From NCBI GenBank assembly GCA_020025455.1, contig JAHHSC010000075.1, positions 1 to 6,546 on the forward strand: DNA of 6,546 nucleotides. The letters run 5' to 3'. Shown here piece after piece: positions 1 through 5,061 of the stretch (the stretch's first letter is position 1; each line of letters opens with the position of its first letter). The notes under the pieces were generated by a model that saw only the letters and a program-made list of their open reading frames with translations, made no database searches and was not told where the DNA came from. The translations under genes were made by a program, and so were the position numbers. Source of the stretch: Lawsonibacter sp. (GTDB lineage Bacteria; Bacillota; Clostridia; Oscillospirales; Oscillospiraceae).

Positions 1-38
1 AAGCGTGAAGGCAAAAAAACAGCAACCCAAACTCCCGC

Positions 39-53
39 ACTAACCAAGTTAGT
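39..53 (+). promoter_or_regulatory. Small hairpin 1 in the rplC upstream region
   Basis: ACTAAC (39-44) and GTTAGT (48-53) are perfectly complementary around the three-base loop CAA. The stem is six base pairs, mostly A-U, so it is weak on its own. It matters mainly as the first of three consecutive inverted repeats. Confidence 0.4.
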
Positions 54-59
54 ACCGCA

Positions 60-82
60 GCCCATCGCGTTTTGAGATGGGC
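60..82 (+). promoter_or_regulatory. Hairpin 2 in the rplC upstream region
   Basis: GCCCATC (60-66) pairs perfectly with GATGGGC (76-82) around a nine-base loop, GCGTTTTGA. Five of the seven pairs are G-C, so this should be a stable RNA stem. The bases after it (GGGTCAAG) are not a U-tract, which argues against an intrinsic terminator. Confidence 0.55.
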
Positions 83-89
83 GGGTCAA

Positions 90-129
90 GTTGAAAAACC
101 AATGGGAGCCAATGCCTACGTTTTTCAAC
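90..129 (+). promoter_or_regulatory. Hairpin 3: perfect 10-bp stem upstream of rplC
   Basis: GTTGAAAAAC (90-99) is the exact reverse complement of GTTTTTCAAC (120-129), giving a ten-base-pair stem with a 20-base loop (100-119). The loop contains GGGAG at 104-108 and a CAATG direct repeat (100-104 and 110-114). The stem ends 13 bases before the rplC Shine-Dalgarno, close enough for folding or protein binding to affect initiation. The U-run lies inside the 3' arm rather than after it, so it is not a standard terminator. Confidence 0.6.
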
Positions 130-142
130 CAATAACCTTAAT

Positions 143-148
143 AGGAGG
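143..148 (+). promoter_or_regulatory. Ribosome binding site of rplC
   Basis: AGGAGG at 143-148 matches the anti-SD core fully and lies nine bases before the ATG at 158. It fixes the rplC start. Confidence 0.9.
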
Positions 149-157
149 AATTTCCAA

Positions 158-883
158 ATGGAAAAAGCGATCATCGGCAAAAAGATCGGTATGACCCAGA
201 TCTTCGATGAAGCCGGCCACGTGGTGCCCGTCACCCTGATTCAGGCCGGCCCCTGCACCGTGGTGCAGAAGAAGACCACCGAGAAGGACGGCTATGAGTC
301 CGTTCAGCTGGGTTACGAAACGGTTCCCGAGCGCAAGCTCACCAAGCCCGAGCTGGGTCACCAGAAGAAGGCTGGCCTGAGCGAGCTGAAGAAGGTGCTG
401 AAGGAGTTCCGTCTGAACGACTGCTCCAAGTACAATGTCGGCGACGAGCTGAAGGCTGACGTCTTTGCCGCTGGCGACTATGTCGACGTTACCGGCATCA
501 GCAAGGGCCACGGCTACCAGGGCGTTGTCAAGCGTTACGGCGCTGGCCGCACCCCCACCACCCACGGCGGCGGCCCTGTCCACCGTCACGCCGGTTCCAT
601 GGGCCCCATCGATCCCGCCCGCATCTTCAAGGGCAAGATCGGCGCCGGCCAGATGGGCGACGAGCAGGTCACCGTCCTCAACCTGGACGTTGTCAAGGTT
701 GATGCCGAGCTGGGCCTGATTGCTGTTCGCGGTGCCATTCCCGGCCCCAAGGGCGGCGTCGTCTTTGTTAAGACCACTACCAAGAAGAACGCTGTTGCTC
801 AGGGTGCTACCGCAATCAGCAAGAACCCTCAGAAGGCTTCTGCCCGCGTCAACCCCCAGAAGGCTTCCGCCCGCAACAAGTAA
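158..883 (+). CDS. rplC: 50S ribosomal protein L3 (uL3), with extended C-terminal tail
   Basis: L3 binds 23S rRNA early in 50S assembly and sends a long loop toward the peptidyl transferase centre. The 241-residue product opens with the typical L3 N-terminus (IIGKKIGMTQIFDE, residues 5-18) and has EFRL near 83-86 and DVTGISKGHGYQGVVKR at 110-126. The central rRNA-penetrating loop runs at about 130-165 (THGGGPVHRHAGSMG, then RIFKGKIGAGQMG), and AIPGPKGG lies at 193-200. Typical bacterial L3 is about 205-215 residues. The extra roughly 30 residues are a Lys/Ala-rich tail containing a tandem NPQKASAR repeat (223-230 and 232-239). The start is set by AGGAGG at 143-148. It is the first gene visible in the block, after a structured 157-nt region; a 19-nt gap separates it from rplD. 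Confidence 0.98.
   Translation: MEKAIIGKKIGMTQIFDEAGHVVPVTLIQAGPCTVVQKKTTEKDGYESVQLGYETVPERKLTKPELGHQKKAGLSELKKVLKEFRLNDCSKYNVGDELKADVFAAGDYVDVTGISKGHGYQGVVKRYGAGRTPTTHGGGPVHRHAGSMGPIDPARIFKGKIGAGQMGDEQVTVLNLDVVKVDAELGLIAVRGAIPGPKGGVVFVKTTTKKNAVAQGATAISKNPQKASARVNPQKASARNK
824..874 (+). repeat. In-frame tandem repeat in the L3 C-terminal tail
   Basis: Two 24-base units, 824-847 and 851-874, encode the identical octapeptide NPQKASAR and are separated by one Val codon, giving a 27-nt period. The copies differ at only two positions, both silent third-codon changes (CCT/CCC in Pro, TCT/TCC in Ser). This looks like a fairly recent duplication within the gene. The repeat sits just before the stop codon, beyond the part of L3 conserved across bacteria. 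Confidence 0.9.
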
Positions 884-902
884 GGAAAGGAGAGATTGAG
901 TC

Positions 903-1523
903 ATGCCTAAAGCTAATGTGTTCAACATGGCCGGCCAGCAGGTCGGTGAGATCGAGCTCTCCGAGGCCGTTTTCGGGATCGAGCCCAACCAGGCTGTGGT
1001 CCACGAGGTGGTCAAGAACCACCTGGCCAACTGCCGTCAGGGTACTCAGAGTGCTCTGACCCGCGCCGAGGTTTCCGGCGGCGGTATCAAGCCCTGGCGC
1101 CAGAAGGGCACCGGTCGTGCCCGTCAGGGTTCCACCCGTGCTCCTCAGTGGACCCACGGTGGTATCGTGTTCGCTCCCAAGCCCCGCGATTACAGCTACA
1201 CCCTCAACAAGAAGGTGAAGCGTCTGGCTCTGAAGTCCGCTCTGTCCGCCAAGGCCGCCGAGGGCGCTGTCCTGGTCGTGGACGAGCTGAAGCTGGAGTC
1301 CATCAAGACCAAGACCGTTAAGGATCTGATGAACAACGTCGGCGCCACCAAGTCCGTCTTTATCACCCCCGAGGTGAACGAGACCCTGGTGAAGTCCGCC
1401 CGCAACATCCCCGGCGTGATCACCACCACCGCCAAGATCCTGAGCGTGTACGACATTGTCAACGCCAAGCAGCTGGTCATCGATAAGGCCGCTCTGGCCA
1501 TCATCGAGGAGGTGTTTGCGTAA
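903..1523 (+). CDS. rplD: 50S ribosomal protein L4 (uL4)
   Basis: L4 is an early 23S rRNA-binding protein whose extended loop lines the nascent-peptide exit tunnel. In E. coli it also represses its own operon. The product has the usual length (206 residues). The tunnel loop KPWRQKGTGRARQG is present at 63-76, with no change at the Lys63/macrolide-resistance positions known from other species. It is followed by APQWTHGGIVFAPKPRDYSY (80-99) and the C-terminal Rossmann-like half (VLVVDEL at 123-129, NIPGV at 168-172). AGGAG at 888-892 sets the start. The last codons (IIEEVFA) contain the AGGAGG for rplW, and the TAA overlaps the rplW ATG by one base. Whether L4 autoregulates in this organism cannot be told from sequence. 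Confidence 0.98.
   Translation: MPKANVFNMAGQQVGEIELSEAVFGIEPNQAVVHEVVKNHLANCRQGTQSALTRAEVSGGGIKPWRQKGTGRARQGSTRAPQWTHGGIVFAPKPRDYSYTLNKKVKRLALKSALSAKAAEGAVLVVDELKLESIKTKTVKDLMNNVGATKSVFITPEVNETLVKSARNIPGVITTTAKILSVYDIVNAKQLVIDKAALAIIEEVFA
1507..1512 (+). promoter_or_regulatory. Ribosome binding site of rplW, inside rplD
   Basis: AGGAGG lies within the Glu-Glu-Val codons near the end of rplD, ten bases before the rplW ATG at 1523. With the TAATG stop/start overlap, it means ribosomes finishing L4 can reinitiate on L23. Confidence 0.85.
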
Positions 1524-1822
1524 TGGCTACCACCGCTTATGATATCATCAAGCGCCCCGTCATCACCGAGCAGTCCATGGAGCAGACCGAGAACAAGTGC
1601 TACACCTTCGAGGTCGCCAAGGACGCCAACAAGATCGAGATCGCCAAGGCTGTCGAGGAGATCTTCGGTGTTAAGGTCGCCAAGGTCAACACCCTGAACA
1701 TGCAGGGCAAGGCCAAGCGCATGGGCAACCGTCCCGCCGGCCGCCGCGCCAGCTGGAAGAAGGCTATGGTCACCCTGACCGCTGATTCCAAGACCATCGA
1801 GTTCTTCGAGGGTATGGTGTAA
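1523..1822 (+). CDS. rplW: 50S ribosomal protein L23 (uL23)
   Basis: L23 sits at the exit of the nascent-chain tunnel and is the main dock for trigger factor and SRP. The 99-residue product shows the family N-terminus, DIIKRPVITEQS (7-18). Glu16 lies where the trigger-factor-contact glutamate of E. coli L23 (Glu18) is expected. The middle carries the typical YTFEVAKDANKIEIAKAVEEIFGVKVAKVNTLN, and a basic loop follows (KAKRMGNRPAGRRASWKKAMVTL, split here as residues about 63-85). Length is normal for Gram-positive L23. It is translationally coupled to rplD by a one-base overlap and is followed by rplB after 15 nt. Confidence 0.97.
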   Translation: MATTAYDIIKRPVITEQSMEQTENKCYTFEVAKDANKIEIAKAVEEIFGVKVAKVNTLNMQGKAKRMGNRPAGRRASWKKAMVTLTADSKTIEFFEGMV

Positions 1823-1837
1823 GGAGGAGAATGACAA

Positions 1838-2671
1838 ATGGCTATCAAGACTTATAAGCCCACAACCCCCTCCCGCCGTCACATGACTGTGTCCGCCTTC
1901 GAGGGGATCGACAAGAAGGCCAAGCCTGAGCGCAGCCTGACCAAGGTGCTCAGCAAGAACGCCGGCCGCAACAGCTACGGCCGCATCACCGTCCGCCACC
2001 GCGGCGGCGGCAACAAGCAGAAGTACCGCATGATCGACTTCAAGCGCGATAAAGAGGGAACTGCTACCGTTATCAACCTGCAGTACGATCCCAACCGCAG
2101 CGCCAACATCGCTCTGCTGCAGTACGAGGATGGCGAGAAGCGCTACATCCTGGCTCCTGCCGGTCTGAAGGCTGGTCACATCATCATGACCGGTGCCAAC
2201 GCCGACATCCTGCCCGGTAACTGCCTGCCCATCGCCAACATCCCCGTGGGCGAGGAGATCCACTGCATCGAGCTGTACCCCGGTAAGGGTGCTCAGCTGG
2301 TCCGTTCCGCCGGCGTCGCTGCTCAGCTGATGGCCAAGGAGAACGGCATGGCTCAGATCCGCCTGCCTTCCGGTGAGGTCCGCTACGTCCGCGAGGACTG
2401 CAAGGCCACCATCGGTCAGGTCGGTAACTCTGACTGGGCCAACATCCAGATCGGTAAGGCCGGCCGTAAGCGCCACATGGGTTGGCGTCCCACCGTTCGT
2501 GGTTCTGCCATGAACCCCTGTGACCACCCCCACGGCGGCGGCGAGGGCAAGTGCCCTGTGGGTCTGCCCAGCCCTGTTACCCCTTGGGGCAAGCCTGCTA
2601 TGGGTTACAAGACTCGTAACAAGAAGAACCGTACCGAGAAGTTCATCGTGAAGCACCGCAACGTGAAGTAA
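1838..2671 (+). CDS. rplB: 50S ribosomal protein L2 (uL2)
   Basis: L2 is required for subunit association and peptidyl transferase activity, with its C-terminal part reaching toward the catalytic centre. The 277-residue product has the L2 start (MAIKTYKPTTPSRR), the rRNA-binding RHRGGGNKQKYR (53-64), AGLKAGH (108-114) and the signature MNPCDHPHGGGEG (225-237). His230 there aligns with the functionally important His229 of E. coli. The usual basic C-terminus follows (KTRNKKNRTEKFIV). The residue before Asp-His is Cys, where E. coli has Val and Bacillus has Asn. The start is fixed by AGGAGG at 1822-1827, which shares its first base with the rplW stop. An ATG at 1831 is out of frame with L2 and is not used. 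Confidence 0.99.
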   Translation: MAIKTYKPTTPSRRHMTVSAFEGIDKKAKPERSLTKVLSKNAGRNSYGRITVRHRGGGNKQKYRMIDFKRDKEGTATVINLQYDPNRSANIALLQYEDGEKRYILAPAGLKAGHIIMTGANADILPGNCLPIANIPVGEEIHCIELYPGKGAQLVRSAGVAAQLMAKENGMAQIRLPSGEVRYVREDCKATIGQVGNSDWANIQIGKAGRKRHMGWRPTVRGSAMNPCDHPHGGGEGKCPVGLPSPVTPWGKPAMGYKTRNKKNRTEKFIVKHRNVK

Positions 2672-2685
2672 GGAGGCAGTGAAAG

Positions 2686-2958
2686 ATGAGCAGAAGCATT
2701 AAGAAAGGCCCCTTTTGCGCCCCTGAGCTGCTGAAGCGGGTCGATGAAATGAACGCTAAGAACGAGAAGAAGGTCCTGAAGACCTGGAGCCGTGCCTCCA
2801 CCATCTTCCCCTCCTTCGTCGGTCACACCTTTGCCGTGCATGATGGCCGCAAGCACATGCCCGTCTATGTCACCGAGGACATGGTCGGCCACAAGCTGGG
2901 CGAGTTCGTGCCTACCCGCACCTTTAAGGGTCACGCGGGCAGCAAGACTGGTAAGTAA
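2686..2958 (+). CDS. rpsS: 30S ribosomal protein S19 (uS19)
   Basis: S19 binds the 3' domain of 16S rRNA in the 30S head, next to S13 near the A site. The 90-residue product is full length. It begins MSRSIKKGPF, and the family signature covers about residues 38-74 (STIFPSFVGHTFAVHDGRK, then HMPVYVTEDMVGHKLGEF). It ends with the flexible basic tail TRTFKGHAGSKTGK, which reaches toward the decoding region in known ribosomes. AGGAGG at 2671-2676 begins within the rplB stop codon and is nine bases from the ATG. Gene and order are canonical. Confidence 0.98.
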   Translation: MSRSIKKGPFCAPELLKRVDEMNAKNEKKVLKTWSRASTIFPSFVGHTFAVHDGRKHMPVYVTEDMVGHKLGEFVPTRTFKGHAGSKTGK

Positions 2959-2973
2959 GGAGGAGAGAGAAAC

Positions 2974-3306
2974 ATGGAAGCTGTTGCAAACCTGAGATAT
3001 CTGCGGATCTCTCCTCGTAAGGTTCAGATCGTTCTGGACCTGATCCGTGGCAAGGACGTCGGCACCGCTGCCGGCATCCTGATGCAGACTCCCAAGGCCG
3101 CTTCTGAGCCTGTCCTGAAGCTGCTGAAGAGCGCCGCTGCCAACGCGGAGAACAACCACCAGATGGACCCTGAGAAGCTGTACGTCAGCGCCTGCTACGC
3201 CAACCCCGGCCCCATCCTGAAGCGGATTCAGCCCCGGGCACATGGCCGCGCATTTCGCATCAACAAGCGCACTTCTCATGTCACCATCGTCGTGAGCGAG
3301 CGCTAA
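2974..3306 (+). CDS. rplV: 50S ribosomal protein L22 (uL22)
   Basis: L22 binds all 23S rRNA domains and lines the exit tunnel opposite L4 with a long beta-hairpin. The 110-residue product contains the N-terminal RYLRISPRKVQIVLDLIRGK (8-27), the helix LKLLKSAAANAENNHQMD (48-65), LYVSACYANPGP (69-80) and the hairpin LKRIQPRAHGRAFRINKRTS (82-101). The hairpin is uninterrupted, with no deletion of the sort seen in erythromycin-resistant mutants. The family ending HVTIVVSER is present. AGGAGG at 2958-2963 overlaps the rpsS stop by one base. rpsC follows after 17 nt. Confidence 0.98.
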   Translation: MEAVANLRYLRISPRKVQIVLDLIRGKDVGTAAGILMQTPKAASEPVLKLLKSAAANAENNHQMDPEKLYVSACYANPGPILKRIQPRAHGRAFRINKRTSHVTIVVSER

Positions 3307-3323
3307 GGGAGGAGGAACAATTT

Positions 3324-4145
3324 ATGGGACAGAAAGTTAATCCCCACGGTCTTCGCGTGGGTGTCATCAAGGATTGGGACTCCCGCTGGTATGCCCGCAA
3401 CGAGCAGGTCGGCGATCTGCTGGTGCAGGACAAGGAGCTCCGCGACTACCTGAAAAAGACCCTCTACGGCGCTGGTATCCCCAAGATCGAGATCGAGCGG
3501 GACAACGCCAAGGTCCGCATCTACCTGCACTGCGCCCGTCCCGGCGTGGTCATCGGTAAGGGCGGCGAGGAGATCAAGAGCATCGAGGCTAAGCTGACCA
3601 AGATGGCCGGCAAGCCTGTGGACCTGAAGATCGTCGAGGTCCGCGACACCGATACCAACGCTCAGCTGGTTGCCGAGAACATTGCTCAGCAGCTGGAGAA
3701 GCGTATCGGCTTCCGCCGCGCCATGAAGAACGCCATGGGCCGCGCTATGCGCGCCGGCGCCAAGGGCATCAAGGTCAACTGCGGCGGCCGTCTGGGCGGC
3801 GCTGAGATCGCCCGTACCGAGCACTATCACGACGGTACCATCCCCCTGCAGACCCTGCGTGCCGACATCGACTACGGCTTCGCTGAGGCTGCCACCACCT
3901 ACGGCCGCATCGGCGTGAAGGTGTGGATCTACAAGGGTGAGGTGCTGACTCAGGCTCTGCGTACCACCCCCCGCACTCTGGATACCAGCAAGCCCTACCA
4001 GGAGCGCCGTCCTCGCCGCGATCGCCGCGATGGCCGCAGCGCTAACCGTGGTGGTTTCAACCGCGGCAATCGTCCTGCCGGCCAGGGCTTCAACAACAAT
4101 CGTGGTCCTCGGACCAACGCTCCTAAGGAAGGAGGCGCTCAGTAA
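3324..4145 (+). CDS. rpsC: 30S ribosomal protein S3 (uS3), with Arg/Gly/Asn-rich C-terminal extension
   Basis: S3 forms part of the mRNA entry tunnel and the helicase activity on the 30S head. The product opens MGQKVNPHGLRVG, has the KH-domain loop VVIGKGG at 75-81, and continues with the C-terminal domain containing GRLGGAEIARTEHYHDG (155-171) and YGFAEAATTYGRIGVKVWIYKGE (184-206). The core ends near residue 211. The remaining roughly 60 residues are a low-complexity, strongly basic tail with RRPRRDRRDGR (228-238) and RGG/RGN motifs. Total length is 273 against about 210-230 for most bacteria. The last codons (KEGGAQ) hold the AGGAGG of rplP, and the TAA overlaps the rplP ATG. AGGAGG at 3310-3315 defines the start. 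Confidence 0.98.
   Translation: MGQKVNPHGLRVGVIKDWDSRWYARNEQVGDLLVQDKELRDYLKKTLYGAGIPKIEIERDNAKVRIYLHCARPGVVIGKGGEEIKSIEAKLTKMAGKPVDLKIVEVRDTDTNAQLVAENIAQQLEKRIGFRRAMKNAMGRAMRAGAKGIKVNCGGRLGGAEIARTEHYHDGTIPLQTLRADIDYGFAEAATTYGRIGVKVWIYKGEVLTQALRTTPRTLDTSKPYQERRPRRDRRDGRSANRGGFNRGNRPAGQGFNNNRGPRTNAPKEGGAQ
3957..4142 (+). other. Low-complexity R/G/N-rich C-terminal tail of S3
   Basis: Residues about 212-273 of S3 lie beyond the conserved core. They are dominated by Arg, Gly, Asn and Pro, with acidic residues rare apart from a few Asp/Glu in the RRD repeats. The segment stays in frame, uses the same codons as the rest of the gene and ends in a normal stop, so it is a real extension rather than a frameshift. 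It is probably disordered and RNA-binding (inference). Confidence 0.8.
4130..4135 (+). promoter_or_regulatory. Ribosome binding site of rplP, inside rpsC
   Basis: AGGAGG falls in the Glu-Gly-Gly codons at the very end of S3, nine bases before the rplP ATG at 4145. The S3 stop and the L16 start share one base (TAATG). Confidence 0.85.
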
Positions 4146-4576
4146 TGCTGCTGCCTAAGCGCGTCAAATATCGCCGCGTTCACCGCGGTCGTCTGAAGGG
4201 CAAGGCCATGCGTGGCAACACCGTGACTTACGGTGATTTCGGTCTGATGGCCACTGAGCCCTGCTGGGTCACCAGCAACCAGATCGAGGCTGCTCGTATC
4301 GCTATGACCCGTTACACCAAGCGTGGCGGTAAGGTCTGGATCAAGATCTTCCCCGACAAGCCTGTTACCGAGAAGCCCGCTGAGACCCGAATGGGTTCCG
4401 GTAAGGGCTCCCCCGAGTACTGGGTGGCCGTGGTCAAGCCCGGCCGTGTGATGTTCGAAATTGCTGGCGTCTCGGAAGAGGTCGCCCGCGAGGCTCTGCG
4501 TCTGGCCAGCCACAAGCTGTCCTGCAAGAGCAAGATCGTGAAGCGTGAGGAATCCGTGGAAGGTGGTGAAGCGTAA
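4145..4576 (+). CDS. rplP: 50S ribosomal protein L16 (uL16)
   Basis: L16 is a late-assembly 50S protein near the A-site tRNA elbow. The 143-residue product starts MLLPKRVKYRRVHRGR and has GLMATEPCWVTSNQIEAARI (33-52). The family signature RMGSGKGSPEYWVAVVKPG falls at 82-100, where Arg82 corresponds to the region of the hydroxylated Arg81 in E. coli. The helix EVAREALRLASHKLSCKSKIV is present, followed by a short acidic tail. Positions 51, 52 and 56 are Arg, Ile and Arg, the residues whose change gives evernimicin/avilamycin resistance in streptococci, so no such mutation is present. The gene overlaps its neighbours by one base on both sides, and its tail codons (EGGEA) supply the rpmC ribosome binding site. 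Confidence 0.98.
   Translation: MLLPKRVKYRRVHRGRLKGKAMRGNTVTYGDFGLMATEPCWVTSNQIEAARIAMTRYTKRGGKVWIKIFPDKPVTEKPAETRMGSGKGSPEYWVAVVKPGRVMFEIAGVSEEVAREALRLASHKLSCKSKIVKREESVEGGEA
4560..4567 (+). promoter_or_regulatory. Ribosome binding site of rpmC, inside rplP
   Basis: AAGGTGGT differs by one base from the full anti-SD match AAGGAGGT and lies eight bases before the ATG at 4576. It is the weakest SD in the window. Coupling through the TAATG overlap with rplP probably compensates. Confidence 0.7.
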
Positions 4577-4773
4577 TGAAGGCTAATGAAGTTCGCAAGA
4601 TGTCCGGCGCCGAGCTGGAGACCAAGCTGCAGGAGCTGAAGAAGGACCTGTTCAATCTGCGCCTCCAGCACGCCACCAACCAGCTGGATAACCCCATCCG
4701 GATCGCCGAGGTCAAGAAGGACATCGCCCGGGTCAAGACCATCATCCGCGAGCAGCAGCTCGCCGGCCGCTAA
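4576..4773 (+). CDS. rpmC: 50S ribosomal protein L29 (uL29)
   Basis: L29 is a small two-helix protein beside L23 at the tunnel exit. The 65-residue product is normal length. Helix one (about 5-33) holds VRKMSGAELETKLQELKKDL. The family signature FNLRLQHATNQLDNPIRI (26-43) spans the turn, and helix two follows with AEVKKDIARVKTIIREQ (44-60). It starts at an ATG that shares its A with the rplP stop codon. This one-base overlap and the modest SD suggest it depends on translation of rplP. rpsQ follows after 15 nt. Confidence 0.97.
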   Translation: MKANEVRKMSGAELETKLQELKKDLFNLRLQHATNQLDNPIRIAEVKKDIARVKTIIREQQLAGR

Positions 4774-4788
4774 GAGGAGGACTAGACA

Positions 4789-5049
4789 ATGGAAAACAGA
4801 ACTTCTTCTCGTAAGACCAGAGTCGGCCTGGTGGTCTCCGACAAGATGGATAAGACCGTCGTGGTCGCCATCGCAGACCGTGTGGCCCATCCTCTGTATA
4901 AGAAGATCGTGAAGAGAACCTATAAGCTGAAGGCTCACGATGAGCTCAACCAGTGTGGCGTGGGCGACCGCGTCCGCGTCATGGAGACCCGCCCCCTGTC
5001 CAAGGACAAGCGCTGGCGCGTCGTTGAGATCATCGAGAAGGCGAAGTAA
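4789..5049 (+). CDS. rpsQ: 30S ribosomal protein S17 (uS17)
   Basis: S17 is a primary 16S rRNA-binding protein of the 30S body with an OB fold. The 86-residue product shows RKTRVGLVVSDKMDKTVVVA (8-27), RTYKLKAHDE (43-52) and the family signature GDRVRVMETRPLS (59-71), then the usual KDKRWRVVEII. The first codons are unusually rich in A/T-ending and AGA codons compared with the rest of the gene. AGGAGG at 4775-4780 lies eight bases before the ATG. It closes the S10-type group, with the spc-type genes starting only 12 nt later. Confidence 0.98.
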   Translation: MENRTSSRKTRVGLVVSDKMDKTVVVAIADRVAHPLYKKIVKRTYKLKAHDELNQCGVGDRVRVMETRPLSKDKRWRVVEIIEKAK

Positions 5050-5061
5050 GGAGGTGTCGGT

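Larger units (their letters stand above)
1..157 (+). promoter_or_regulatory. Structured non-coding region upstream of rplC (candidate leader or intercistronic regulatory RNA)
   Basis: No gene is supported here: all three forward frames close quickly, and the open stretch at 1-75 does not resemble the C-terminus of S10, the usual upstream neighbour. The region is visibly richer in A/T than the genes. It holds three successive perfect inverted repeats (39-53, 60-82 and 90-129), then a short unpaired stretch and the rplC ribosome binding site. I see no convincing -35/-10 pair and no hairpin followed directly by a U-run, so neither a promoter nor a standard terminator is called. S10 operons are known to be feedback-controlled through mRNA structure in E. 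coli (by L4). That this region does a similar job is inference, as is whether it is a true 5' leader or an rpsJ-rplC spacer. Confidence 0.55.

Noticed and set aside
1..75. Open stretch in frame 1 ending at TGA 73-75, considered as the end of rpsJ
   Set aside because: The translated residues do not match the conserved S10 C-terminus, and the stretch overlaps two of the inverted repeats, so it is treated as non-coding.
91..119. TTGAAA at 91-96 as a possible -35 box for rplC
   Set aside because: No sequence resembling TATAAT lies 16-18 bases downstream, and the hexamer is part of the stem of hairpin 3.
90..129. Hairpin 3 as an intrinsic terminator for the upstream gene
   Set aside because: The U-run is inside the 3' arm of the stem and is followed by CAATAACC, not by a U-tract; hairpin 2 also lacks a U-tract.
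136..145. CCT/AGG pairing that could mask the rplC SD
   Set aside because: Only three base pairs around a four-base loop; too weak to call a sequestering hairpin.
465..719. Second + strand frame inside rplC (84 codons); likewise 5542-5790 inside rplX
   Set aside because: Both are Ser/Ala/Arg/Pro-rich out-of-frame readings of certain genes without a convincing ribosome binding site.
125..1030. Open frame on the - strand (301 codons) opposite rplC and the start of rplD
   Set aside because: A shadow of the biased rplC sequence, with repetitive Leu/Ala/Gly/Asp composition.
1196..2656. Very long open frame on the - strand (486 codons) opposite rplD, rplW and rplB
   Set aside because: It is antisense to three unmistakable ribosomal protein genes, has Leu/Val/Gly/Asp-rich low-complexity composition and no family resemblance. 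It exists because the sense genes avoid TTA, CTA and TCA codons, which would be stops on the other strand.
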